The translations under genes were made by a program, and so were the position numbers. A stretch of DNA of 64,000 nucleotides. Origin: PALSA-188 sp963720075. Its GTDB lineage: Bacteria; Acidobacteriota; Terriglobia; Terriglobales; Acidobacteriaceae. Location: contig CAVREG010000008.1 in the NCBI GenBank assembly GCA_963720075.1, positions 236,635 to 300,634 on the forward strand, written 5' to 3'. Within the stretch, counting starts at the first letter, position 1. Each line of letters opens with the position of its first letter. Below are positions 27,956 through 37,780 of this stretch, piece by piece. Under the pieces are notes generated by a model, which worked only from the letters and a program-made list of their open reading frames with translations, ran no database searches and had not been told where the DNA came from.

Positions 27956-28383
27956 CCCGTCTCCTTGACGCGATCAATTCACGCGGAAACTATCCATCCT
28001 CCGCATCTAGAAAAGAGGCTAAAGCATACGGCTCGTAAATGTGGCTTGGCTGGTCAATATAGGTCATGCACAATTGCACACAGTTCCTAATTGGTTAATC
28101 CGCAAGCCTGAGTAGACGAAGTCAATGAGTGCAACGGCGATGCTTCAACAGCTGACGCGAATGACAAGCTTCTCGCCGCCTTTGGCCGCCGCCATTTTTG
28201 TAACGATTGTGATAGGTGGGTTGAATCCGGCTTTGAAGCGTGGGGCATTCTTTCTGACCTTCGCTGAAGCTTAACTAGAGTCGTACCTCGTTTGAACTGG
28301 ATGTTTTTCGAGAGGCCTGCCGAACTTGATTAAAAAAGAAATCTCGCCCCGGCTGACAAATTGACGTGTCGTTCGATCCGCCG
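27956..28383. other. Gene-poor region with one doubtful 49-codon frame
   Basis: Upstream of the Crp/Fnr gene. A plus-strand frame at 28125-28274 begins MSATAMLQQLTRM and contains a hydrophobic stretch AAAIFVTIVIGGLNP. It has no ribosome site, and I do not call it a gene. Nothing else supportable is seen. Confidence 0.35.
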
Positions 28384-28560
28384 TTACCTCAACGAGCTTC
28401 TCTTTAATCCTGTCGCCATCTCCACCCACACGCCCATGCCATTACTCTCGCCGGTATTGGGATCTCCCGCGTTGGGATTAGATTGCTGCATGGTGCCATC
28501 TGAATTGAAAACGAACATTTGATACTGCTGCCCCACTAACCAAGACGTGGCCCTTCCTTG
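28384..28560 (-). pseudogene. Remnant of a secreted hypothetical protein
   Basis: The frame carries the phrase YQMFVFNSDGTMQQSNPNAG followed by DPNTGESNGMGVWV, which resembles the middle of a secreted protein family I know from Acidobacteriota (NSDGTMQQSNP core). The signal peptide and the start are missing and the end is abrupt, so only about 50 residues survive. It stands alone, directly upstream of the yceD-rpmF-plsX operon on the other strand. Family recall is from memory only. Confidence 0.4.
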
Positions 28561-28664
28561 ACACCTTCCTGACACCCCTTTATTCTTTAACTCTGCCGTG
28601 AGAAATGCGTCTCAGGGCGTTTTTCCGCAGTCCCGCAGTGTTGGGCGGGGCGCGAGGGTCCGCG

Positions 28665-29210
28665 ATGTTCATCGAAATTAAGGAGTTGGAACTCCATCCG
28701 ATTGATTTTGAGGAGGAGTTTCGTTCCGGTGTGATTGATTTCGGGACAGACCTTCGGCAGCGAAGTCCGTTACGCACTTCGGGCCGTGCTCAACTTGTCG
28801 AAGAACGTCACGGAAAAAGCGCGCGGATTAAAGATATCCGGATAACCGGAGATCTTGCCACCACCGTCGAATTAGATTGCGCGCGATGCCTGGAACCAGC
28901 GGTTCAGAAGGTTAGCCGCAAATTCGACCTGCTCTACAGGCCTTTAGGTTCGGACGCGGGCCGCGCAGAATTATCGGTGACCGCAGCGGAAGCTGAAATC
29001 GGCTACTATCAAGGTGAAGGGCTGCTTCTGGAAGATGCGCTCCGGGAGCAGGTTTTGCTTGAGCTGCCTCTAAAGGCGATCTGTCGCGAGGATTGCAAGG
29101 GACTTTGCCCTCATTGCGGAACGAACCTCAACAGCGATGAGTGTTCGTGCGCGGAGCCGATGGAAGATCCTCGCTGGTCGGCGCTGAAAGACATTCGCAG
29201 CAAGTTGTAG
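28665..29210 (+). CDS. YceD/DUF177 family protein
   Basis: 181 residues. The start at 28665 (MFIEIKELELHPIDFEEEF) has a GAGGG ribosome site; 20 upstream codons are open but unlike the family. Conserved features are the TVELDCARCLEP cysteine pair and the C-terminal CREDCKGLCPHCGTNLNSDECSC zinc-type cluster. YceD is linked to 23S rRNA maturation and fatty-acid gene expression in other bacteria, and its fixed place before rpmF and plsX, as here, is typical. The first gene of that operon. Confidence 0.9.
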   Translation: MFIEIKELELHPIDFEEEFRSGVIDFGTDLRQRSPLRTSGRAQLVEERHGKSARIKDIRITGDLATTVELDCARCLEPAVQKVSRKFDLLYRPLGSDAGRAELSVTAAEAEIGYYQGEGLLLEDALREQVLLELPLKAICREDCKGLCPHCGTNLNSDECSCAEPMEDPRWSALKDIRSKL

Positions 29211-29300
29211 TTCTCTCTTTGTATAGCGAACTAATTTCAATATTGGTAGGTAGTTACGACGCCGGTGCATTGCAAGCGCCTGGCTCTGAAAAGGAATCTG

Positions 29301-29486
29301 ATGCCTAATCCTAAACGCAGACATTCGAAAAAGCGCACCAGCACACGGCGCGCCCATGACTTTCTCACCGCACCATCACTTTCGGAATGCCCAAACTGCC
29401 ACGAACGGAAAATGCCGCACCGGGCATGTCCGAAGTGCGGCCACTATAAGGGTCGCGAAGTATTGAACGTCGAGGAATCGAGCTAG
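29301..29486 (+). CDS. rpmF: 50S ribosomal protein L32
   Basis: 61 residues beginning MPNPKRRHSKKRTSTRRAHD, the exact opening of L32. Two cysteine pairs (CPNC and CPKC, 13 apart) form a zinc ribbon, so this is the zinc-binding C+ form. AAAAGGAATCTG supplies the ribosome site; a longer frame starting at 29265 is rejected. It lies 90 bases after yceD and 12 bases before plsX. Confidence 0.96.
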   Translation: MPNPKRRHSKKRTSTRRAHDFLTAPSLSECPNCHERKMPHRACPKCGHYKGREVLNVEESS

Positions 29487-29498
29487 CCTCCCACTCCC

Positions 29499-30524
29499 AT
29501 GCCAAGCGTCATAGCCTTGGACGCGATGGGTTCTGACCGGGCCCCAAAACCTGAAATTGAAGGTGCCATCCAGGCTTCACGGAACTATGGCGTCGAAGTG
29601 CTGCTCATTGGGCCGCAAGAAAGTCTTCAAACTGAATTAGCACGTTATTCCGCCGCCAGAAGTTTGCCTATCTCGATCGTGCACGCCAGCGAAGTCATCA
29701 CCATGGATGACAAGGCAGTGCAAGCCGTGCGCGCCAAACGCGATTCGTCCATGCGTGTCGGGCTTCGTCTGGTGCGCGACGGAAAAGCGCAGGGCTTCAT
29801 CACCGCGGGCAATACCGGCGCGGCCATGGCGACCGCAAAAATGGTATTGGGAGCCATTCCCGGCGTGGACCGGCCGGCGCTGGCAGCGGTTTTCCCGACT
29901 GCGACGGGATCTGTGGCCGAACTGCTCGACGTTGGCGCGAACGTGGACTGCAAACCAGAAAACCTCGAACAGTTTGCGGTTATGGGAGAAATTTATTTTC
30001 GCAGCATGTTCGGCACGCGGCGTCCGCGAGTTGGATTGTTATCCATTGGAGAGGAAGAGAGCAAGGGAAATGAGCTGACCCGCGAGGCTTTCCGCCTTCT
30101 CAAGCAACTCCCTTTGAATTTTGTGGGAAATGTTGAAGGCCGCGATCTGTATAACGGCAAGGTGGATGTTATCGTGGCTGATGGATTCGTCGGCAACGTA
30201 GCGCTGAAAGTCTCTGAGGGCGTTGCCAACCTTGTGCGCTTCACCTTAAAAGAAACGCTAAAAGCTACAATCACCCGCCAAGTTGGATATCTGATTTCGC
30301 GAAGCGCATTCGCGGACTTCAAGAAAAGGCTCGATCATACCGAGTATGGCGGCGCGCCACTTTTAGGGGTGAAAGGCGTTTGTTTCATCACCCACGGATC
30401 GTCGAACATGAACGCGATCAAAAATGCCATTCGTGTGGCCGCCGAGTTTGCCGAACGAAATATCAATGACACCATCAAGACGGAACTAGCGTCACTGCGG
30501 GCCACCGCGATAGTTAGCAGTTAG
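29499..30524 (+). CDS. plsX: Phosphate acyltransferase PlsX
   Basis: Makes acyl-phosphate from acyl-ACP in the first step of phospholipid synthesis; a peripheral membrane enzyme. 341 residues starting PSVIALDAMGSDRAPKPEIEGA, with GNTGAAMATAKM, NVEGRDLYNG and the C-terminal GGAPLLGVKGVCFITHGSSN signature. Length and motifs are normal. Third gene of the yceD-rpmF-plsX unit. Confidence 0.97.
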   Translation: MPSVIALDAMGSDRAPKPEIEGAIQASRNYGVEVLLIGPQESLQTELARYSAARSLPISIVHASEVITMDDKAVQAVRAKRDSSMRVGLRLVRDGKAQGFITAGNTGAAMATAKMVLGAIPGVDRPALAAVFPTATGSVAELLDVGANVDCKPENLEQFAVMGEIYFRSMFGTRRPRVGLLSIGEEESKGNELTREAFRLLKQLPLNFVGNVEGRDLYNGKVDVIVADGFVGNVALKVSEGVANLVRFTLKETLKATITRQVGYLISRSAFADFKKRLDHTEYGGAPLLGVKGVCFITHGSSNMNAIKNAIRVAAEFAERNINDTIKTELASLRATAIVSS

Positions 30525-30526
30525 CG

Positions 30527-31898
30527 ATGCTGCGCTCGGAGACGGAAGGTAATAAGGATACTCAGAATACTGTGCTCCGGAACGTGATACTAGCAACCTT
30601 CGTTTTTCTGGCCACGAACGGCGCATTATTGCCGGCACAGATCGCATTTCCCAAGCCTCATGGCCAAGGCGCGCTTCCAACGTTCTACCGAGACGTACTT
30701 CCAATTTTGCAGCAGCATTGCCAGAGTTGTCATCGGCCTGGGGAAATCGCGCCGTTTTCGTTGGTCACATATCAGGAAGCGCGACCGAGAGCGCAGCAGA
30801 TTAAAGAAGCGGCGCGCTTGAAAACCATGCCACCGTGGTTTGCGGATCCATGCTGCGGCTATTTTTCCGATGACCCTTCACTCACGCCGCAACAGATCGC
30901 AACCATCTCGTCCTGGGCAGATTCGAAGGCTCCTGCCGGCGATCCGCGAGATGCTCCACCACCTCCGCACTGGGCTTATGGATGGAACATCGCTACGCCG
31001 GATGTCGTCGTAAAAATGCCGAAGCCCGTTGCGATTCCATCTCGCGGGGACGTCGAGTACACGTACGAAATCGTGCCAACTGATTTTGCAACGGATCGCT
31101 GGGTGAGGATGTGCGAGGTGCGTCCTTCGCAGCGGGCGCATGTCCATCATGCGGTCGTCTATATTCGGCCGCCGGAATCCAAATGGCTACGCGGCGCTCC
31201 GATTGGCGTTCCCTTCACAGCTTCGACTCTGAATGATCCCGAACTCATGCACGAAGCGCACGCTACTAACAGCGACATGCTTCTTGTCTATGCGCCGGGC
31301 AGCTCACCGGATAACTGGCCCGATGGGATGGCAAAATTCGTTCCCGCGCACTCCGATCTCGTGTTTCAGATGCACTATACGACGAATGGTCACGCTACTC
31401 GAGATCAGACCAGCGTTAGATTGGTTTTTGCCAAACACACACCCAAACAGCGCATGCTTACTTTGCAACTAGCCAACGAGAACGATACCGTCCCAATTCC
31501 TGCCCGGCGCAGACAACTACCGCGTCGAGGTACATGGAACTCTTCCCAATGACGCGACACTAATGAGTTTCTTTCCTCACATGCATCTTCGCGGCAAACG
31601 TTTCGAATACAACATCGTGCATCCTGACGGTTCTATCGAGACATTGCTCAAAGTAAATTACGACTTTTACTGGCAGATGAGCTATCGGCTGGCGAAGCCA
31701 CTTTCTCTGAAGGCTGGAACCGAACTTCAGGCGGTAGCGTGGTATGACAATTCGCGAAACAATCCGCATAATCCCGATCCGGCCGCGCCTGTGACTTGGG
31801 GCGATCAGACTTATAACGAAATGATGGTTGGATTCTTTGACGTTGCCGTGCCCGCCGGTGTGGACAAAGAGCATTACTTCATTCGCCAGCCCAATTGA
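30527..31898 (+). pseudogene. Cytochrome c / Cu(II) ascorbate-dependent monooxygenase-like protein, frameshifted
   Basis: Two frames (30527-31552 and 31563-31898) belong to one gene. The first has a signal-anchor (about 18-38), a class-I haem motif CQSCH at residues 65-69, a MPPWFADP motif, and the histidine-rich HVHHAVVY of copper type II monooxygenases. The second continues with MSFFPHMHLRGKRFEYN, the HxH copper site of the second domain. One extra G near 31501 (CCTGCCCGG) breaks the frame; removing it joins the parts into about 455 residues. The protein is likely periplasmic and redox active, with unknown substrate. It follows plsX by 2 bases and may be co-transcribed. Confidence 0.85.
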
Positions 31899-31974
31899 CC
31901 CTGGCGGCGTGACGATTTGAAATCAATGAATGTCAATGTTTCCCGATCTACCGCTCAGTTACACTTAAACGACA

Positions 31975-32247
31975 ATGCAAATTACCGTTTACTCCGCCTT
32001 CTGGTGCCCCGATTGCCGCACTGCCAAACGCTTTCTTCAGCAACACAACCTTCTTTTCACTGACATTGACATAGAAAAGACTCCCGGCGCTGCGGAAGAA
32101 GTTGTCAGACAGACTGGCAAAAGGGCGATCCCGCAGTTTGTAATTGATGGCGAGTGGGTGCAGCCTTATCGTCCCGGCGAAGGCTTTCTTTATGACGAAA
32201 TGTCAGAGCGATTGGGAATCACGAAAGAAGAAACTCCAAAACAATGA
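31975..32247 (+). CDS. Glutaredoxin-like protein (NrdH/Grx type)
   Basis: 90 residues with a thioredoxin-fold start (MQITVYSAFWCPDC), so the active site is CPDC at 11-14. The cis-proline motif RAIPQFVID and a C-terminal helix follow. It probably reduces disulfides in cytosolic partners. The stop overlaps the start of the next gene by 4 bases (ATGA), so the two are co-translated. Intact. Confidence 0.9.
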   Translation: MQITVYSAFWCPDCRTAKRFLQQHNLLFTDIDIEKTPGAAEEVVRQTGKRAIPQFVIDGEWVQPYRPGEGFLYDEMSERLGITKEETPKQ

Positions 32248-32756
32248 TCCGCGCCTACAAAGGCATCACGCCCACGATTCCAGCATCCTGTTACGTTGAC
32301 GATTCGGCGCAGGTTGTCGGCGACGTTGTGCTCGGAGAACATGCGAGCATTTGGATGAACGCTGTCGTCCGCGGCGACGTTCACTCCATTCGGATTGGCG
32401 CTTACTCGAATATTCAGGACTGTAGCGTCTTGCACGGCATGAAGGAGCAGTACGGAGTCTTTCTCGGCGAATACGTAACCGTCGGGCACACCGTAACTTT
32501 GCACGGCTGTACCATCGAAGACCGCTGTCTCATCGGGATGGGCTCGATCATCCTAAACGGCGCGCGTGTGGGCGCAGGTTCAATCATCGCGGCTGGCACG
32601 CTCATCCCCGAAAAAACAATCGTCGAGCCAGGATCGCTGTGGATGGGATCTCCCGGAAAGTTCCACCGCAAGCTGGAGGAAAAAGATCAGGATGCAATCA
32701 TGCGCTACGCCAATAATTATTTAGGATACAAAGCAGCGTACTTGGCGGAGCGCTAA
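32244..32756 (+). CDS. Gamma carbonic anhydrase-family protein (left-handed beta-helix)
   Basis: 170 residues of hexapeptide repeats. Zinc ligands are in CSVLHG and GHTVTLHG (three histidines), with the WMNAVVRGD opening and GSLWMGSPGKFHRKL end of the CaiE/PaaY/YrdA group. It may be an active carbonic anhydrase or a related metal enzyme. Coupled to the preceding glutaredoxin-like gene by a 4-base overlap. Intact and of normal length. Confidence 0.93.
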   Translation: MIRAYKGITPTIPASCYVDDSAQVVGDVVLGEHASIWMNAVVRGDVHSIRIGAYSNIQDCSVLHGMKEQYGVFLGEYVTVGHTVTLHGCTIEDRCLIGMGSIILNGARVGAGSIIAAGTLIPEKTIVEPGSLWMGSPGKFHRKLEEKDQDAIMRYANNYLGYKAAYLAER

Positions 32757-32764
32757 AAACACAT

Positions 32765-32928
32765 TGTCATGCTGAGCGAGGCTGAGCTTCCGCTTGCGGA
32801 AGCTGAAAGAGTCGAAGCACCCCTACCCAGGGCAATCCTCGCGGTTGGAACCCTCGGCGTCTCAAGTTCAAGGGTCCTTCGATTTGGTTCTTCTTCGCAA
32901 GCGAAGAAGAACAGCGCTCAGGATGACA
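32765..32928. repeat. Intergenic repeat with two hairpins, TGTCATGCTGAGCG type
   Basis: Begins TGTCATGCTGAGCGAGG and ends CGCTCAGGATGACA, so the outer ends are themselves inverted. Inside are AGCTTCCGC-TT-GCGGAAGCT (32785-32804) and TTCTTCTTCGC-AA-GCGAAGAAGAA (32888-32911), both perfect hairpins. It fills the gap between the carbonic anhydrase gene and queG and carries no coding sequence. Confidence 0.65.
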
Positions 32929-32941
32929 AATATTTTGACCT

Positions 32942-34004
32942 ATGGGCATCGTGGACATTCCCGAATTCATAAAGCGATCTGCCCTTGAAGCTGGCTTCGA
33001 GCTTTCCGGGATCGCGCAGCTAAGCAATCAGCCCGAACTCGCGCACTTTCCCGAATGGATTGACGCTGGCCACGCCGGCAACATGAAATACATGGAATCG
33101 CGGAACGACGCTGGTGCTCTAAAGCGCGCGTCCCCTAACGTCACATTTCCCTGGGCGCGAAGCGTCGTCGTCTGCGCGGTCAATTACAACAGCTCTGCGG
33201 ACTACTCGGTCCATCAACAGCAGCCAAACGAAGGATGGATATCCCGCTACGCTTGGGGCAAAGAAGATTATCACGACGCAGTAATGCGGCGATTGCGCTG
33301 GTCGAGGATGCGCTTCGGGCTCCGCACCAGAAATCCTCACGCGCTGCTACGTTGATACCGGCCCCATCGTCGAACGGGTCTACGCGAAATACGCTGGCAT
33401 CGGATGGATAGGCAAGAACACATGCATCCTGAATCAGCAGCTCGGATCCTGGTTGTTCCTCGGCGTAATTCTGACTTCGCTTGAATTACAGCCCGATTTT
33501 CCCGCCGCTGATCGCTGCGGCACTTGCACGCGCTGCATTGACGCTTGTCCCACGAACGCCTTCGTCGGACCCTATCAACTCGACGCGACTCGCTGCATCT
33601 CTTATCTCACCATTGAAAAGCGAGGCAGCATTCCCGAAGATCTTCGCGAAGGAATGGGGCGCCAGGTATTCGGCTGCGACATCTGCCAGGATGTCTGCCC
33701 CTGGAACCGGAAAGCTCCCATCACGATCGCTCCTGAGTTTCAGCCGCGAGAAGGCCTCGTGAATCCTGCATTGGAGTGGCTCGCAAATATCATGGAAGAC
33801 GAATTTCGAGAAACATTTCGAGGCTCGGCCATCAAGCGCACAAAAAGATCAGGTTTGCGACGAAACGCCGTGATTGCCATGGGAAATAGCGGCGACCAGA
33901 AATTTATCTCCACGCTAAATCGTTTGAAAGCTGACGAAGACGCGGCGGTCTCGCAATCCGCCGAATGGGCGCTGACGAAATTACAGGATCTTGAGCAAAG
34001 CTAG
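32942..34004 (+). pseudogene. queG: Epoxyqueuosine reductase, frame broken by two deletions
   Basis: QueG reduces epoxyqueuosine to queuosine in tRNA, using cobalamin and two 4Fe-4S clusters. The 5' frame (32942 to about 33300) has GFELSGIAQ and ARSVVVCAVNY. The 3' frame (about 33326-34004) has YVDTGPIVERVYAKYAGIGW, IGKNTCIL, CGTCTRCIDACP, CDICQDVCPWN and a C-terminal HEAT repeat. Two one-base deletions, near 33298 and 33322, separate them; the segment between reads ALVEDALRAP in the middle frame. Restored, the protein would be about 354 residues and normal. Sequencing error is as likely as true loss. Confidence 0.9.
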
Positions 34005-34059
34005 GGTGCTTCCACCGGACACTTCCGCTTCCCGTGGTAGCATCTTTTCAAAGGGCGCA

Positions 34060-36078
34060 ATGCTTTTCGCGCTAACCATGCATCCCCGCAACATTCTTGT
34101 TCAACGGATCGTTTGCCTTCTCGCTCTAATTGCAGGCCTATTCTGCGCGCGGCCGTCGCAAGCTGCGCAGGCCGCCAAACCCAAATGGATTCGCGTCAGC
34201 TCCGACCATTTTTCCGTTCTCACCGACGCCGACGAAAAGAAGGGCCGCGAGGTCGCGGTTCGGTTGGAGCAAATGCGCTCCGTTTTCGGCCAGCTTCTCT
34301 TCAAAAGGAAGCTGAACATGTCCGAACCGCTCGAAATCATTGCGTTCAGACCGATAAAGAATATGCGGACATCGCCCCAGGCCAGCAGGCGTCGGCCCCG
34401 GGCTTTTTTCTCGCCGGACCAGACCGCGACTACATCGTCTTAAACGCGTTCGAACCTGACAGTTGGCGTGCCATCTCTTCATGAATTCGCCCACTACTTT
34501 TGAACTATAACTATCCGCCAACGCAACCCTGGTTCGACGAAGGCTTTGCCGAATATTTCTCTTCCATCTATCTGGACAACAATCAAGCCAGCATCGGCGG
34601 CGATCCGGAACTTGGCGCGACTTGGGATGAAGACATTCTCGGAAACCAGATTCAGAAGCGTAATCCTCCACGATCGCTCACCGAAATGCTTACGGCCCCA
34701 GTTTGGCTGTCAATTCCCGACCTCTTCACCATGCACGAATACAAAATGGGTTATCAGGAAGGGACGCATCATACACTCTTCTACGCGCAATCGTGGATGG
34801 TCGTGCATTACCTGCTGAACAAAAATAAATTAGCCGAAACCGGAACCTATTTCGATCTGGTGCAAAATCAAAAAGTACCTGTACCGCAGGCAATTCAGCA
34901 GGCCTTCGGCATGTCCGTCGCCCAGTTTGATCAGGCAGTGAAAGAGTATTTCAAATCGCTCACGCCCTTATTTCTCGCATTGGACGCCTCCAAACAACCT
35001 GACTCGAAGTACTCGATCCGGGCTCTCCCGCCTATCAGGTTTCCCATCTGCCCATCTCAGACGCGCAAGACATTGGCACAAGCACGGCGCAAATCTCCGA
35101 CGCAGAAGCGCAAGCGACCGTCGCCGAGATGGAACTTCGTTTGCCCGAACACCGTCAGCAAGCCATAGCGCAGTTAAAAAGCATCAGCGATGATCCAAAA
35201 ATGGAAAATGCGATTGCGCATCGCGCATTGGCGTGGGCCTATATGCAGAACAAGGAATTCGAGCAAGCCAAGGCCGAGTTAGTTCAGGCATCGCTGATGG
35301 ATCCTAAAGATCCCTGGGCGCACTATTATTCGGCGCTCATGAAATACCAGCAATCTCAACTCAGTAGCGATCCGATTCCAGGACTTCCAAACATGATGTT
35401 GGATTTGCGCACCGTCATTGATTGGAACCCCGATTTCGCCGAAGCTTACAACATGCTTGCCATGGCGAGGCTCGAAGGAGGAGGAACACATTCCGCAATG
35501 GATGCGATCCGTCCCGCCATTCAACTCAGCCCTCGCAATGAGACATATTTGCTGAACCTGGCGCGGATAGATATGGCCGAGAAGAAATGGGACGAGGCAA
35601 CGGACTTGCTGAACCGGATGAGAGAAGCCCCGATCCCCAAATTGCGCATGTGGCTCGAAAGGATCTTGAAGATCTGCCAACGTTAAAGAAATACGGCGTC
35701 CTGCCGCAAGCAGGAGGTCCTCCATCGGCGACGGTGTATTGGTCCAATCAATCAGGATCAACGTCGTCAGAGGAAGATTCCAAGCCATCCGATGAGGCAG
35801 AAGCTTCTCCTCCCGCAGAAGTTTCAAAGCCAGATAAGCGGCCAGTGAAGTTCTTGAAAAGGAACTCTAGTGAGAATTGATTGCTCACATCCGCCCGCGG
35901 CGGTCTTAACCGTTGTGGGCGCGGGAAAAACGCTGAAACTTCGCACCGCGAACTATAAAGCTTTGGTGCTCGTAGGAGCCGATGACTTTTCATGCCAGTG
36001 GCCCCGTCGCCGAGTGATCGTGAACTACAAAGCCGGTGGTAAAGCCGATGGCGATCTATTTCGCTGGAGGTGCAATGA
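34060..36078 (+). pseudogene. Secreted gluzincin-type metallopeptidase with TPR repeats, many frameshifts
   Basis: Starts with an AAGGG ribosome site and a signal peptide (RIVCLLALIAGLFCA). Pieces in all three frames join as one protein: KWIRVSSDHFSVLTDA, then HEFAHYF (34480-34500, zinc motif HExxH), PWFDEGFAEYFSS (third ligand), then at about 35130-35690 three TPR units, then a C-terminal beta piece (KTLKLRTANYKALVLVGA) that I extend to a TGA at 36076. I count about seven one-base indels (near 34350, 34470, 34499, 35030, 35640, 35860 and 36058). The reconstructed protein is about 670 residues. Similar DUF1570-type peptidases are common in Acidobacteriota. Confidence 0.75.
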
Positions 36079-36468
36079 CGAATGGGTCATTAGCGATGGT
36101 TGGCCCACCTTTACGCGTTTTGTAAAGGGTGGTTGTGTGATCGTTAAGGACGAGCCAGAGGTCCCAAGATGCTATATGAAAGATCCGTACGGCTTGATTT
36201 ACAACCTTACGACCTAACCGGCCATAAGGCTCCCGCTTTCCAACAGAAGCGGAAGGATGCCACACTGCTGCCAGACAGATGGTTGGCGATGAGTCACCAT
36301 AATACTCATCTCCCGACTGGGCGTAGTCGGGTGCGATCGCCTGTTACGGAACAACTAGAGTTGCTTGGACCGAATAATCCGAGCCGAACCGCGGCCGCCT
36401 TCCTACTAAAGGATCGGTTGCAGCCCGTACTAGCTCGCCCGTAACGAAGCGAGGTTGAGCGGTAGCTC
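36079..36468. other. Gene-free region with an imperfect hairpin
   Basis: CCCACCTTTAC (36104-36114) and GTAAAGGGTGG (36122-36132) form an imperfect hairpin related to the repeat at 2125-2155. The rest (open frame at 36169-36444) has no start signal or family feature. Nothing else seen. Confidence 0.45.
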
Positions 36469-36504
36469 TTGATTCGAACTCTGGCTTATGTTGTTATGGC
36501 GGCG

Positions 36505-37292
36505 ATGCAGCTCGCCCAGCATCCGGCGGGACCGCTAGCGGCCTATGTAGATAAGATCTGGTACTGCGATGGATATCAGGGTCCCCATCGCAAGAACCTT
36601 GTGCTGCCGAACGGCAGATTTCAACTGGTAATCAGCCTTGCGGAGGGTCCCTCGCCACGCCGGGTGGTCCGGCGGGGGAGTTGGGCGAGAGTGCGTCGTC
36701 GTTAGTCCTTGGAATACGATCGCATTTCAGCGTCATTGACACGGCCACGCTCAAATCAGCAATGGGTGTGCTCTTTTGGCCGGCGGGTGCGCGCGCTTTC
36801 TTTGATGGACCGGCCGACTCGTTTTACAACGAAAATGTGCAGCTTGATTTGATCTGGGGTTCGACGGCGAGCGAGTTGCGTGACCACCTGCGAGAAGCAA
36901 GCACTGCAGCCGAGAAATTCCTCGTGCTGGAAAAGGCGCTTGTGGAGAGGGTGAACAAGCGACTCAAATTGCATGCTAGCGTGCGTTATGCGCTTGGACG
37001 ATTTGCGCGGGCGCCTCACATCCGCAGCGTACTCAACGTGGCTACAGAAGCCGGTCTGAGTCGGCGCCGCTTTGCCCAGTTGTTCCGCGAGCAGGTCGGG
37101 CTGACGCCGAAGCTTTATTGCCGGCTCGGCCGCTTTCAACACGTAGTGCAGCAGATTTCCCAAGGTGTGCCCGTTGATTGGGCTGACTTAGCCCTGGCTG
37201 GCGGATACTGCGATCAGTCGCATTTGGCGAATGAGTTCCGACATTTCTCAGGCATGTCACCCACAGCCTATCTGGCGATTGATCGTTCTTAA
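36505..37292 (+). pseudogene. AraC-family transcriptional regulator, one frameshift
   Basis: The 5' frame (to about 36690) encodes HPAGPLAAYVDKIWYCDGY and KNLVLPNGRFQLVISL, the N-terminal sensor typical of AraC proteins with a DUF6597-like domain. The 3' frame (36681-37292) ends with the DNA-binding part: VATEAGLSRRRFAQLFREQV and LALAGGYCDQSHLANEFRHFSG, both helix-turn-helix units intact. An indel near 36660-36690 separates the frames. Restored, it would be about 260 residues. It stands divergent from nothing and upstream of a small DUF1330 gene, which it may control. Confidence 0.78.
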
Positions 37293-37435
37293 ATGATGCG
37301 CCCGATGGATTAAACAAAAAAACCCGTCAAAGTTCACATTTTTACAAGACGCGGCCGCACCCTTCTTGAGAAGCTGCAGGCGTGTCCCAGAAGACGGCAG
37401 TTTGTTCGCACGGACACAAAGGGGAGAGTTGATCT

Positions 37436-37780
37436 ATGAAAACAAACCGCAAACTGGCGCTGGCAGTGCTGGCTAGTGTCTCGGTCGGTGTGGCTGGCGA
37501 CAGGGTGATTCATGCCCAGCAATTCAAGACGGCGCCGGCCTACCTCATCTCGGAAGCTGACACAATAAAGGATCTCACCGCCATAAAGGAGTACGGAGGG
37601 AAGGTCCGGGAAACTCTGGTGCCTTTCGATGGCCATTACCACTTTATCGTTGGTGGCGGCAAGCCCCAGGGCCTCGATGGCGAAGCGCCCCAAGGCATTG
37701 TAGTGATCGCATTCGACAGCGCGGAGCAACTGCGTGCCTGGTATGATTCGCCAGCCTATCAGGCGATCAAGCCATCCGGC
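37436..37780 (+). pseudogene. DUF1330-family protein, 3' end lost at a junction
   Basis: Signal-like N-terminus (KLALAVLASVSVGVAG) then a ferredoxin-like dimeric alpha-beta domain: APAYLISEADTIKDL, ETLVPFDGHYHFIVGGG, VVIAFDSAEQLRAWYDSPAYQAIKP. Family members go on after AIKP with an IRxxSA stretch; here the frame instead runs into sequence that belongs to an opposite-strand gene, and the product ends in unrelated residues. The last authentic codon is near 37770. GGGGAGAG before the ATG is a good ribosome site. Confidence 0.75.
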
